The notes: generated from the letters alone by a model not told the origin. DNA of 64,000 nt from Anaerobaca sp035448545 (GCA_035448545.1 DAOTJE010000013.1:1-64000), one strand, 5' to 3'. Shown: positions 1 through 7,405, numbered from the stretch's first letter. Program-made: numbers and translations.

Positions 1-392
1 CATCGGCCAATTCAATCCTTTACGATTAACCCCTGTCGACTTTGCGTTTGCCCTGCGATCACCGCCCGCAAGGGGGAAAGAAGACCGGCTTGGCTGGCCC
101 TCGGCCATCTACGCGTCCAGACAGCTCCCCGCATTTGTCATGCTGAGTCCCGATGCACATCGGGATCGAAGCACTTGGCCAGAGACCAGGCACGTACCCC
201 ATTCGCGGCCAGATTCCTCCGCTCCGCTTTGCTCCGGTCGGAATGACAACGCGGACGCGGCCACTGCGCCTCAGGCGCAGGCTGTCCTAACGTACACGCG
301 GATCAAACCCTGCGAGCTTCCGCCCCCCGAATTCCTTCCCGCCCCACCCGCCCCGGCGCGCCTCCCCGTGTCGCGGCCATCGCGGCCGCGGG
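1..392. other. Intergenic left edge with two repeat elements
   Basis: I see no convincing gene here. The stretch holds one copy of a dispersed element that opens with a TGTCATGCTGAG block and closes with GGAATGAC (136-247), and one copy of a GC-rich direct repeat (347-393) that recurs at 1196-1241. The first three bases read cat, which could be the start codon of a minus-strand gene leaving the window, but there is no way to test that. Confidence 0.5.
136..247 (+). repeat. Dispersed palindromic element, family A copy 1
   Basis: The element begins TGTCATGCTGAG, has a TCGAAGCA block followed by TGGCCAGAGACC, then a GCGGCCAGATTCCTC block, and ends CTCCGGTCGGAATGAC. The reverse complement of 33400-33498 has the same blocks in the same order, so these are two copies of one family of about 100-110 bp. 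It has no coding capacity. Elements with such TCATGCTGAG/GGAATGAC ends recur between genes in many environmental bacterial genomes; that statement is general knowledge, not a search result. Confidence 0.75.
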
Positions 393-393
393 C
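347..393 (+). repeat. GC-rich direct repeat, left copy (flanks HepT/MntA)
   Basis: The core CCCGCCCCGGCG, two variable bases, CCTCCCCGTGTCGC, then GCATC-like and CCGCG blocks is shared in the same orientation with 1196-1241. The two copies lie immediately either side of the toxin-antitoxin pair; this copy abuts the hepT stop codon. Confidence 0.7.
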
Positions 394-818
394 TACGCGT
401 GGTCGGCGTCACACCTCTCTATCGCGCCGACGAACTGCTCCCAGATTCCCCCAATGTCGTCGGCCAGCGGGCGCAATTGGGCATCGTCAAGCATGAATCC
501 GTAGCCATGAATAAAGAAATGCCTGAAGGTCAGGTACTCATAGAGGCGGTCGGCCAGCGTTTCCGATATGAGCCCATGGTGAACGGCGGCTTCCAGCACG
601 TCCTTATGCCATATCTCCGAGCGCGCGACGCGGACACCTTTGGCCTTCAGAATCTGGTTTAGGATGTTCTCGATCCCGTTGTAGATGTTGTGAAGAAACG
701 TAGCCATCGCCGCCAGCTCGACAGGCGACCGAAGCTCCCTCGCCCTGGCCTCACCGAGATAGCGAAGGGCTTGCTCTACGTTCTGCCTCTCAGCCGCGAT
801 CTTCCTGATCAGATCCAC
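393..818 (-). CDS. hepT: HepT-like ribonuclease toxin (DUF86)
   Basis: The 141-residue protein is all-helical in character and carries RHFFIHGY near residue 100, which matches the R-x4-H-x-Y catalytic motif of HepT toxins of the HEPN superfamily. These act as RNases or as targets of AMPylation by the partner nucleotidyltransferase. The start is GTG at 816-818, preceded by GAGG seven bases away. The start overlaps the end of the upstream MntA-like gene by 29 bp, the arrangement expected of an MntA-HepT operon. Length and motif fit the family well; activity is inferred. Confidence 0.87.
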   Translation of the reverse strand: MDLIRKIAAERQNVEQALRYLGEARARELRSPVELAAMATFLHNIYNGIENILNQILKAKGVRVARSEIWHKDVLEAAVHHGLISETLADRLYEYLTFRHFFIHGYGFMLDDAQLRPLADDIGGIWEQFVGAIERCDADHA

Positions 819-1083
819 GATAGATCCTCAATCCGGTTTCTTCGACGAGATCATTGAACAGCGACTTGCGGGACAAATCCACGAGGTCGACCGGCTGTGA
901 CAGGTGCTTCACAAGGTCGGCATAGAACCGGAAGAACCGCGCCGGCTCGATCCCTTTGACCGCCAAATCCACATCATGGGGTGTCTGAGCGGGGTCCAGA
1001 GACGAACCGAACAGGACCACCTCATCGACCTGGTATTCCCGGGCATAGTGCAGAATGATCTGTCTCTGGGCTTCGGTTATCAT
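790..1083 (-). CDS. mntA: MntA-like minimal nucleotidyltransferase (antitoxin)
   Basis: This is a 97-residue protein containing VVLFGSS followed nine residues later by DVD, the GSx9-10DxD signature of minimal nucleotidyltransferases. MntA proteins neutralise HepT by adding AMP to the tyrosine of its R-x4-H-x-Y motif. The reading frame is open further upstream to 1194, but the ATG at 1081-1083 has an AGAAAGAG sequence just before it and begins a typical MITEAQRQ start, so I prefer it. The gene lies upstream of hepT on the same strand with overlap, so both probably share one transcript. Confidence 0.85.
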   Translation of the reverse strand: MITEAQRQIILHYAREYQVDEVVLFGSSLDPAQTPHDVDLAVKGIEPARFFRFYADLVKHLSQPVDLVDLSRKSLFNDLVEETGLRIYRGSDQEDRG

Positions 1084-1595
1084 CGCATCTCTTTCTGCCG
1101 GTAATAGGCACATAGCGCAAAGCAACCAACGCACATTGTACGGCGCAATGCCGGAAGCGTCAATGGACCGCCGAACGCAACGGTGTCTATTCAACCCGCC
1201 CCGGCGTTCCTCCCCGTGTCGCAGGCATCCTGCCCGCGCGTGCCGAGGGCGTCCCGCCCTTGCACCCCTCCCTCCCCGTCACCACCCCCACAGACCCAAC
1301 CGCCCCCCAGCCATCCTCACGCCACCAGAAGCCATCGCGAATTGCGTAAGACGACCCCGGAATTGCCCGGATTCTGTTATCATCAGATCGGCAAGGGGGC
1401 GGGTTGAACAGGGCTCGGCTTGAATCTCCGGGGCATTTCAAAACGCCTGAGCCCTTTGAGCTATCTTCTCGGACTCTCTCAGGGGGGCCGGACGGGGGGC
1501 GCTTCTTTGTCAATCCGCCGAGAAATCCTGCCGATATGAGGATTGTCGAAGTGCGTGGGGCTGTCTGAGGAACTTCACAGGAAAGGTGAGACCTT
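1084..1595. other. Intergenic, second copy of the flanking repeat
   Basis: Apart from the direct repeat at 1196-1241 I see no gene. The 3' half (about 1430-1590) is the leader of the gene starting at 1596. It contains TTGTCA near 1507 and an AT-richer stretch near 1540, but the spacing does not make a clear sigma-70 promoter. Confidence 0.4.
1196..1241 (+). repeat. GC-rich direct repeat, right copy (flanks HepT/MntA)
   Basis: It shares CCCGCCCCGGCG and CCTCCCCGTGTCGC with the copy at 347-393 in direct orientation. Read on the other strand it resembles the GGCAGGATGCCTGCGAC type of intergenic repeat. It lies 112 bp upstream of the mntA start codon. Confidence 0.7.
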
Positions 1596-2546
1596 ATGAA
1601 GAAGAGAGAGCGTTTCATTGTGGTCGCGGTCGCGCTCGTTCTTGTCGCGGCCGTGACGTACTTCTCGACTCGCCTCTGGGTGAGCGCATCCGAACCTACT
1701 GCGCCCGAATCGCAGACGAACCCTCGCGTAGAAGCAACGCAACCGGCAAACCAACTCAAGGCAGGGCAGCAGCGCATTGCGGAATTGGAGAAGGAGTTGG
1801 ATAGTCTCAGGATGGAAGACAGGTCTGATTTCCCCGGTCTGCACACTGCCCTCAAGAACATGAAGCTAATCGTCATCGAGGTGAAAGACTTGCCTCTTGA
1901 AGCTGTCCGCTACGGCCTTTCTAACAAGAACATCATTGACGCCGTAAAGGCTCGGTTGCGAACTCACGGCATTAGGGCTGTCACGTTTGATGAGGGATTA
2001 TCGTCGGCGAACGCTGAGGATTTGCGCACGGTATCGGCTACCCCGTCCCTCCATCCACGCCTTGAAGTTGGAGTCGAGTTTGCACCACGAGGCGCAACAT
2101 ACATCGGATACCTGGGGGTGTCCATGCGGAAACGTACGGGGGCGGGCCTGGACAACGACGGCGGCTCGCCAGAAGTCGCGAAGGCCGCGAGGGAGTTGTC
2201 TAAAGCTGTTGACGCGATGGATAGACCCTTTGAAGACACAAAGGGGAAAGAGGGGGACGCAAAAGAACAGGCTCTCAAGGCAGAGGACGCGGCCCTGAAT
2301 AAAGTTGTCGACCTGCGTGCAAAATGGGTTCAGGCCGTGAAGCAGGTCGAGCGGGATTTCATAGATGGTCGCCCCCCAAGAAAGCCGATCAGGCAGTGGA
2401 CCTTCGTAAGCTGTTGGGAATATCGCTTGAGTATTTGTGGTGCGCTGGCCAATTTCGCGGAAGATGAACGCAATGGCCTTGACGAAATGATAGACTACTT
2501 CGCCCGTGAGTTCCTCAAGGCCAATCCAATCGAGGCGAAGCAGTGA
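1596..2546 (+). CDS. Membrane-anchored hypothetical protein
   Basis: I do not recognise this 316-residue protein. Residues 7-30 form one hydrophobic segment after a basic start (MKKRER), so it is a signal anchor or uncleaved signal peptide. Residues 55-75 look like a short coiled coil (QQRIAELEKELDSLRM). A soluble domain follows that includes VRYGLSNKNIIDAVKARLRTHGIRAV, split here only by reading position, and an acidic/lysine-rich stretch around 210-240. A GGAAAGG ribosome site precedes the ATG. Base composition is visibly less GC-rich than most of the window. It may be co-transcribed with the gene at 2688, which is also unknown and also less GC-rich. Confidence 0.75.
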   Translation: MKKRERFIVVAVALVLVAAVTYFSTRLWVSASEPTAPESQTNPRVEATQPANQLKAGQQRIAELEKELDSLRMEDRSDFPGLHTALKNMKLIVIEVKDLPLEAVRYGLSNKNIIDAVKARLRTHGIRAVTFDEGLSSANAEDLRTVSATPSLHPRLEVGVEFAPRGATYIGYLGVSMRKRTGAGLDNDGGSPEVAKAARELSKAVDAMDRPFEDTKGKEGDAKEQALKAEDAALNKVVDLRAKWVQAVKQVERDFIDGRPPRKPIRQWTFVSCWEYRLSICGALANFAEDERNGLDEMIDYFAREFLKANPIEAKQ

Positions 2547-2609
2547 CAGAGAATAATAAGGACAGTCACCCATTTGGAGATAATACGGCTCCAGATAATA
2601 GGTGGCTGC

Positions 2610-2633
2610 ACCTCGTTATGTACCTCGTTATGT
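2610..2633 (+). repeat. Perfect 12-bp tandem duplication
   Basis: ACCTCGTTATGT occurs twice head to tail in the gap between the two hypothetical genes. It is most simply explained by replication slippage; no regulatory role is evident. Confidence 0.7.
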
Positions 2634-2687
2634 AGATTAGCAATGACAGGCGACGCAAGAGACCGTCTTTGAATCAGGAGGCAAAAC

Positions 2688-3179
2688 ATGGACGACTGGA
2701 GACAATTCGACGAGACGTTCCACCAGGCCCAGCAGCGGCAACAGGAGCGAGAGAGAGCAGAGCAAGAGAAGAAGGCGAATATGGACGAGAATAAGAGGAA
2801 GACAATTGAGTTCGTGAGTAACATTGCCCAGCCGGCGTTCGGCGAAATAGAGAAAGAGCTTCACGGGCGAGGCATGACCTGCCAGACGGTGCCCAAAGGT
2901 TCATCAATTACTATCCATGTTGCCAAACCAGGAGGCCTGCCAACGAGAACTGGGGCCTTTGAGTGGACGGTAACGGTAGAACCTACCTCGACAGCATCGG
3001 GAATTCAGGTAGAGGCCAGCGGGACGGACGTACCAGCGCATAAGGTCAAGATAGAGCGACCGGGTGGCGTCCTTCTGTCCGGCGAGCTTTTGTCCGGCGA
3101 CAAGGTTAACAAGGATGATATTGTCAGGAGTTTCCTCGCCGACTTCTCCCGAGCGTGTCTGACACAATGGGTGACATAA
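2688..3179 (+). CDS. Hypothetical soluble protein with coiled-coil start
   Basis: The 163-residue protein has no signal peptide. Its first 45 residues are rich in Q, E, R and K (QQRQQERERAEQEKKA) and should form a helix or coiled coil. The rest alternates polar and hydrophobic residues like a small beta-rich fold (SSITIHVAKPGG, FEWTVTVEPTS). The ATG follows CAGGAGGCAAAAC, a strong ribosome site. It sits 141 bp downstream of the membrane-anchored hypothetical protein and shares its lower GC content, so the two may be an acquired pair. No function can be assigned. Confidence 0.75.
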   Translation: MDDWRQFDETFHQAQQRQQERERAEQEKKANMDENKRKTIEFVSNIAQPAFGEIEKELHGRGMTCQTVPKGSSITIHVAKPGGLPTRTGAFEWTVTVEPTSTASGIQVEASGTDVPAHKVKIERPGGVLLSGELLSGDKVNKDDIVRSFLADFSRACLTQWVT

Positions 3180-3339
3180 TAGACATAATAGCGACAGTCT
3201 CGTAGTGTGCACCGCACACCGCTCGTCTCCGCCTCGGAGTTGACGCACGCCTCCGCGCCTCAGAATCATGCTCATTCTACGGCGGGCCGAGACTCAAGAA
3301 CAGGGAGAACGCGGGCGATTCCGCTCGCGGCGGAAGGAT

Positions 3340-3360
3340 GGTGGGCGGTGCCCACCCTAC
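3340..3360. repeat. Short palindrome GGTGGGC/GCCCACC
   Basis: GGTGGGC, a 3-base loop and GCCCACC followed by CTAC form a perfect 7-bp stem. A close relative (GGTGGGCCGTGCCCACT) is at 61837-61853. It abuts the 3' end of the XRE gene. Confidence 0.55.
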
Positions 3361-3363
3361 GGA

Positions 3364-3705
3364 TCATGCGGTCTTTCGGTGTCGCTTTCGGGCGGAGCGC
3401 GGCACCTCCGCGCCGGCGGTGAGGACCTCGCGGGCTTTTTCGTATAAGGGGGCCAGGGACTCGGGGACGGAGTCGTGCGTGATGGCCTCCAGCAGCAACA
3501 GGGGCGGCGGCGTACCCGTCGCCTCCTGGAGCCGAAGCAGGTGCTCGATGGTCAGACTGCGCTTGCGGTGCGCGACCCGGCTGATGAACGACTCGCTCAG
3601 TCCCATGCTCTCGCCGATCTGCCGGAGCGTCATCCCCTGCGATTGCAGGTGCCTGACCAGATCGGCCGACAGATTCGCTTCAACTTGTTTCCTCTGTTCG
3701 TCCAA
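3364..3705 (-). CDS. XRE-family helix-turn-helix protein
   Basis: The 113-residue protein carries an N-terminal helix-turn-helix around residues 14-60: LQSQGMTLRQIGESMGLSES reads as the two DNA-binding helices, followed by FISRVAHRKRSLT and a third helix. The C-terminal half is helical and ends in a basic tail (RSARKRHRK). The start is TTG at 3703-3705, supported by AAGGAG seven bases upstream. It is transcribed away from the HNH-AP2 gene, and the region between them contains two operator-like dyads (4130-4150 and 4173-4188), so it could regulate that promoter; this is inference. Confidence 0.8.
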   Translation of the reverse strand: MDEQRKQVEANLSADLVRHLQSQGMTLRQIGESMGLSESFISRVAHRKRSLTIEHLLRLQEATGTPPPLLLLEAITHDSVPESLAPLYEKAREVLTAGAEVPRSARKRHRKTA

Positions 3706-3793
3706 CGGATCGCTCCTTACATACTCCTATCTTAGGCCGGACGTGACCGGAAAACAAGGAAAACCCCAACGATGGCGTGCGTGAAGTGTCTGG

Positions 3794-3916
3794 GTGGCAG
3801 CCTCAAACGCCTTGGCGTTTGGGGATGGTTTGATGGGTAAGGGCCTGGCGCACCACATCTGCCAACCCACCTCGCCATCCCCAAAGCTCCGTTTCACTGC
3901 GCTTTGAGGCTGCCAC
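3794..3916. repeat. 123-bp imperfect inverted repeat
   Basis: The left arm starts GTGGCAGCCTCAAACGCC and ends GGGGATGG (3828). The right arm starts CCATCCCC (3875) and ends GCTTTGAGGCTGCCAC (3916). The arms pair over about 35-42 bases with small bulges, and the 46-base centre contains ATGGGT and AACCCAC, which can extend the stem. It has no coding capacity. It looks like a MITE- or REP-type element, or a strong RNA hairpin if transcribed. Confidence 0.7.
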
Positions 3917-3943
3917 ACAACTGACAGGATATCTTCACACATT

Positions 3944-4021
3944 CGTGCGTGAAGCGTCGTACGTGAAGCGTGAAGCGCTGGCCACCCCACGCTTCTACGC
4001 ATGTACGCTTCTACGCATCTA
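3944..4021. repeat. CGTGAAGCG word cluster with inverted partners
   Basis: CGTGAAGCG-like words occur three times in direct order (3944-3977), followed by CACGCTTCTACGCATGTACG and its repeat in the reverse sense (3988-4021). A further direct copy, GTGCGTGAAGCGGGAAGCG, is near 4222-4240. The arrangement resembles a degenerate tandem array that folded back by inversion. Confidence 0.55.
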
Positions 4022-4129
4022 CAGCCCTCCCGGGCAGCCTCTCGTCGTTCGTATCTCGGCCGACTTGACGCGGGGGCTGGGAATCCGCTCCGCCTGCCGG
4101 GCATGGTGGGCAATGGGTTTGTCGTGCGG

Positions 4130-4188
4130 ACAACAGAAATATTTTGTTGTATTTTGTACTTGACGCGGATGTATGGTCGTACTACCAT
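4130..4188 (+). promoter_or_regulatory. Sigma-70-like promoter with two dyads upstream of HNH-AP2
   Basis: TTGACG (4160-4165), a 17-base spacer and TACCAT (4183-4188) make a good sigma-70 promoter. An inverted repeat ACAACA...TGTTGT lies just upstream (4130-4150), and ATGGT-6-ACCAT (4173-4188) overlaps the -10 box. Both look like operator half-sites, and the divergent XRE protein is the obvious candidate ligand. Transcription would start about 140 bp before the HNH-AP2 start codon. Confidence 0.5.
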
Positions 4189-4333
4189 AGAGCAGCCCGT
4201 CGGGCTTCTCTTGACGCGTCGTGCGTGAAGCGGGAAGCGGACAGGACGTGGGGTCCCAAAGAGGGCCCGATTCACGAGGCACGGGCCACGGGTCACGGGC
4301 CACCAGAGACGTGTGATACGGAAGGAGAAAAAC

Positions 4334-5236
4334 ATGGCCAAGCGGAAAGAGCGGGACAAGGCCGCAAAGACGGCGAAGAGCAGCAAGGGCGCCAAGGGCA
4401 CGCGGGGCAGGAGCCAGCGGGTTCGCCAGTGGAAGCCGCCGCGGGTGCCGCCGCCGGACAGCACTGTCTGGCCGGAGCAGTATCGCGGCAAGAACTGGAA
4501 GCCCGTCTACGCGATCCTGTTCGCGGGGCGCTGCCAGTTGTGCGCGTACTCCTGTCCCCTGTCGAAGTGGCGCCAGTTGCTGGACAAATACCACGGCCAG
4601 TCCCGCCTGCTGCTGTGCACGAACCACCCGGACTGCCCGGGCGAGCTGCGCGAGGTCCTGCCCATCGAGACCTGCCGCAACTTCAAACCCAAACCTTGGG
4701 GCAGGATCTGCACCAATCCGCCGAAGCGCCGCGCCTCCGCCACCCCGACCGAGTCCGACCCCGACGTCCGCCGCATCCCCGTCGGCAAAGGCCTCTTCGC
4801 CCTCGTCGACGCCGCCGACTACGACCGTCTCAGCAAGTATCGCTGGTACGCGTCGGTTCATGGGCCCAACATCTATGCCCTCGCCTATGTCGATGGACGA
4901 GCGGTCACCATGCACCGCCTGCTGATGAAACCGCGAAAAGGCTACGTCGTCGACCACATCGACGGCAATGGCCTGGACAACCGGCGCTGCAACCTGCGGG
5001 TCTGCACGCCCGCGCAGAACCTGGCCAACAAGGCCCCGCGTGGCGGCTCGTCGCAGTTCGTGGGCATCTACCGCAGGAGGGACAAATGGGTCGCGCATGT
5101 CACGCGTCGCGGGAAGTACTACTACGTCGGGATTTTCGACGATGAGGTGGAGGCCGCCAAGGCGCGCGACCGCAAGGCCTACGAACTGCACGGCGAGTAC
5201 GCCTATCTGAACTTCCCGGAGGATTTCAAGCGATGA
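4334..5236 (+). CDS. HNH-AP2 homing-endonuclease-like protein
   Basis: This 300-residue protein starts with a very basic tail (KRKERDKAAKTAKSSKG). Next comes a cysteine-containing region around 65-120 (GRCQLCAYSC and CTNHPDCPGE) that could bind zinc. An HNH nuclease core lies around 195-235, with MHRLLM, then VVDHIDGNGLDNRRCNLRVC and QNLANK. A C-terminal AP2-type DNA-binding domain covers about 245-295 (FVGIYRRRDKWVAHV, YYVGIFDDEVEAAKARD). HNH plus AP2 is the architecture of phage and intron-type homing endonucleases. The ATG at 4334 is chosen over an in-frame GTG at 4313 because AAGGAG lies directly before it. It stands alone, with no intron or integrase seen nearby. Confidence 0.85.
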   Translation: MAKRKERDKAAKTAKSSKGAKGTRGRSQRVRQWKPPRVPPPDSTVWPEQYRGKNWKPVYAILFAGRCQLCAYSCPLSKWRQLLDKYHGQSRLLLCTNHPDCPGELREVLPIETCRNFKPKPWGRICTNPPKRRASATPTESDPDVRRIPVGKGLFALVDAADYDRLSKYRWYASVHGPNIYALAYVDGRAVTMHRLLMKPRKGYVVDHIDGNGLDNRRCNLRVCTPAQNLANKAPRGGSSQFVGIYRRRDKWVAHVTRRGKYYYVGIFDDEVEAAKARDRKAYELHGEYAYLNFPEDFKR

Positions 5237-5322
5237 GCACGCCATGCAGCGCGTGCGTCGCTATATCCGTACGCGTATGGCATGAAGGCTGTGACTGATG
5301 TTTGCGGCAAGGGTACGCGGCG

Positions 5323-5478
5323 TGAATCTCGAAATCCGAATCTCGAAATCCGATACAAGCACAAAGGTCCAAATTCCCCAAATTCGAAACAGCCCTTTTG
5401 GTGGCTCGGCCTCGGACACTGGGATTTCGGTCATTGGGCTTTGTTTCGGGCTTCGTGTTTCGTGCTTCGGATTTCGAG
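5323..5478. repeat. Repeat with 13-bp terminal inverted repeats, family B copy 1
   Basis: CTCGAAATCCGAA at 5328-5340 is the exact reverse complement of TTCGGATTTCGAG at 5466-5478. The interior holds further GAAAC, TTCGTGTTTCGTG and ATTGGGCTTTGTTTCGGG blocks. Read in reverse it shares the order CGAAACACGA, CCGAAACAA, AATGACnGAAAT, TGTCC with 61873-61948. This is a non-coding dispersed element; the spurious peptides it encodes (FEFRIS-type) are not genes. Confidence 0.72.
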
Positions 5479-5487
5479 CAGGGCCGG

Positions 5488-5612
5488 CTCTTACGAGCAC
5501 ACTACAAACCTCTTGCCGTTTGTAGTGGCGTCGTGAGACGCTGCTCCTGTTTCATGTATGCCCTTACGGGCACACTACGAACGGTATGCTCTTACGAACA
5601 CACTACGAACGG
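5488..5612 (+). repeat. Three imperfect copies of a TTACG..CACACTAC word
   Basis: CTCTTACGAGCACACTACAA (from 5488), CCTTACGGGCACACTACGAA (from 5562) and CTCTTACGAACACACTACGA (from 5589) are imperfect direct repeats. Between the first two lies TTTGTAGTGGCGTCGTGAGACG, whose TTTGTAGTG can pair with CACTACAAA-like parts of the repeats. The last copy ends three bases before the stop codon of the HEAT-repeat gene. Confidence 0.6.
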
Positions 5613-5614
5613 GC

Positions 5615-7405
5615 TCAGGTCCTGGACTGGTCGAGGATAAGTTCCTTGACCTTCTGGCTGGGCAGGTTGAGCGCGCCGTAGGCGGCGGCCGCGGCCGCTC
5701 GCAGATCGGGCTCGGTCTCGTCGGAACCGGTCAGGCCGTAGATCTGGTCGACCGTCGCATCGGGCAGAAGGTTGCCGTTGAGCTTGGCCGAATTGGCCAG
5801 GGACGCGAACGCGTCGATCCGCACCGCCATGTCATAGGCGTCGCTCAGCGCCATCTCGGCAATCGCCCGTTGGGCATCGGGGCTGTTGAGGTAGGCCAGC
5901 GTCTGGCCGGCGAGGACCTGGAGGTCCTGCTGCTCGCCCCGCGTCGCACCGACCAGGGCCGCCTGGGCCAGGGAAAGGTCGATGACCGGATTGCGGCTGA
6001 CGCCCAGCTTCAGCAGGGCCTGGACGGCCCGCAGGGCGTAATCTTCGGCCCGTTCGGCGGTCCAATCCCCGCCGACGGCCTGGGGGTCCAGGGCCAGCGC
6101 CTGGGCCAGATTCTGGACGACCAGACGGCTCTCATTGAAGGGCTGCCGGGGTCCGGCGTTGGCGATGGCGATGGCGGCAGTGTAGCGCACCGCGCGATCC
6201 GAGAAGGACAGGGCCTGGAGCATGGGCTGGGCGGGGCCGACGGTATAGAGCAGCGAGTTCTCGCCGGCGTTGGTCGCCAGGGCCTCAGCCGCACCCAGAG
6301 CGACCGCCGCGTTCTTGTCGTTGAGCCCGCGAAGCAGCGTCTGCTGGAGATACTCGGGGCCGGCGGTCTTGGCATAGGTCAGCGCCGAGGCGTGCTGGGC
6401 GCCGAAGTATTCCGGCATGGCGATGCCCGTCGCCTCCGCCTTGAAGAACGCCGCCAGCCACAGTCCGATCGACAGACCGAACTGATCGTCGGCCTTGAGC
6501 GACCACTCGCAGCAACGCATCGCCATCAGCTCGTTGAAGTACGCCCGGTCCACTTCCTCGCGGACCAGCCGGTTGGCGTCGGCGTCCCAGAACCAGATGT
6601 TGGCGAAGGACGGGCCTTCCTGGGGGGCCAGCGACTCGTCATGGTAATAGTACTTCTCCGCCAGTTGGAAGAACATGGCGGCCGCCGGTGCATTGCTCAT
6701 CTGCGGGTCGATCTTCTGGATGCTCTGGGCGGCGAGGCTGCGAAGCTCGGTCGAGGCGTCCTTCTCCACGACGTACTTCAGATACGGCAGTGACTGGGGA
6801 TAGCCGATCTGACCCAGCGCGCGGATGACCTCCGCCTTGACCGCGTCGTTGTTCATCTGAAGGGAAGCCGCCAGAGGACGGATCGCGTGGCGACCGATTT
6901 GCGGCAGCGCTTCGAGGATGTTGTCCAGCTCGCTGCGCCGGGCGGGGTCGGCGATCGCATCGAGCATGAACGGAATCGCGTACTCGCCCGAGTTCTTCAG
7001 ACGCCCGATCGCATTGATCTTGCCGCGGATCGTGGTGCTCAGCCGCTTGATCTCGTCGACGATAACCTGGGGATCGGACCGCAGCTCAAAACGCCCCTGT
7101 TCGATCACCGCCAGAAGTTGCTTGGCCACGGAGGCCAACTCTGCGTCCTTTGAGGTCTCGACCACCTTCATCGCCAGCTCGTAGCCTTGCGGATTGGCCT
7201 GCGTCAGTTCGAGCAGCGCCACCGGGTCGGGATTGCTCTGCAAGATGGCCTGGCCGTAGCCCTTGGCCAAATCAAACCGCCCGATCTTAACGTAGTGCAA
7301 GAAATCGTTCCAATCGTTGGCAAGCGTACGCTGCTGCGACAGACCGCTCCCAACGATCAAACCTGCCAGACAAAGAACCACGGCAACGGCTCGTCCGTTC
7401 AACAT
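5615..7405 (-). CDS. Secreted HEAT-repeat protein
   Basis: The 596-residue protein has a signal peptide in residues 1-30 (AVAVVLCLAGLIVGSGL then an AND-type cleavage region). Helical repeats follow from about residue 110 to the end, for example AIPFMLDAIADPARRSEL, AIRPLAASLQMNNDAVKAEV and LPYLKYVVEKDASTELRSLA, which read as HEAT repeats, plus similar ones after residue 300. HEAT solenoids bind proteins; no enzymatic motif is seen. The ATG at 7403-7405 is preceded by GGAG eight bases away, while the frame is open further upstream without support. It is probably periplasmic, and stands alone. Confidence 0.82.
   Translation of the reverse strand: MLNGRAVAVVLCLAGLIVGSGLSQQRTLANDWNDFLHYVKIGRFDLAKGYGQAILQSNPDPVALLELTQANPQGYELAMKVVETSKDAELASVAKQLLAVIEQGRFELRSDPQVIVDEIKRLSTTIRGKINAIGRLKNSGEYAIPFMLDAIADPARRSELDNILEALPQIGRHAIRPLAASLQMNNDAVKAEVIRALGQIGYPQSLPYLKYVVEKDASTELRSLAAQSIQKIDPQMSNAPAAAMFFQLAEKYYYHDESLAPQEGPSFANIWFWDADANRLVREEVDRAYFNELMAMRCCEWSLKADDQFGLSIGLWLAAFFKAEATGIAMPEYFGAQHASALTYAKTAGPEYLQQTLLRGLNDKNAAVALGAAEALATNAGENSLLYTVGPAQPMLQALSFSDRAVRYTAAIAIANAGPRQPFNESRLVVQNLAQALALDPQAVGGDWTAERAEDYALRAVQALLKLGVSRNPVIDLSLAQAALVGATRGEQQDLQVLAGQTLAYLNSPDAQRAIAEMALSDAYDMAVRIDAFASLANSAKLNGNLLPDATVDQIYGLTGSDETEPDLRAAAAAAYGALNLPSQKVKELILDQSRT

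Larger units (their letters stand above)
3706..4333. other. Divergent intergenic region rich in repeats and a promoter
   Basis: This 628-bp gap between the XRE and HNH-AP2 genes contains a large inverted repeat (3794-3916), a cluster of CGTGAAGCG-type words in both orientations (3944-4021 and again near 4216-4240), and a promoter with two dyads (4130-4188). I see no credible gene in it. Confidence 0.6.
5237..5614. other. Intergenic composite of dispersed repeats
   Basis: No gene is seen. Nearly the whole interval between the convergent HNH-AP2 and HEAT-repeat genes is repeat sequence: an element with 13-bp terminal inverted repeats (5323-5478) followed by three copies of a 22-bp word (5488-5612). 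Confidence 0.6.

Noticed and set aside
1..3. Possible start codon (cat on the + strand) of a gene leaving the left edge
   Set aside because: Only three bases are visible and the upstream AAGGA is about 12 bases away; it cannot be tested within the window.
4144..5145. A second long plus-strand frame overlapping the HNH-AP2 gene
   Set aside because: Composition is Arg/Ala/Pro-rich with no motif. The HNH and AP2 motifs and the AAGGAG site belong to the other frame.
5323..5500. Short frames encoding FEFRIS- or FRASDFE-like peptides
   Set aside because: These come from the dispersed repeat family B and are not genes.
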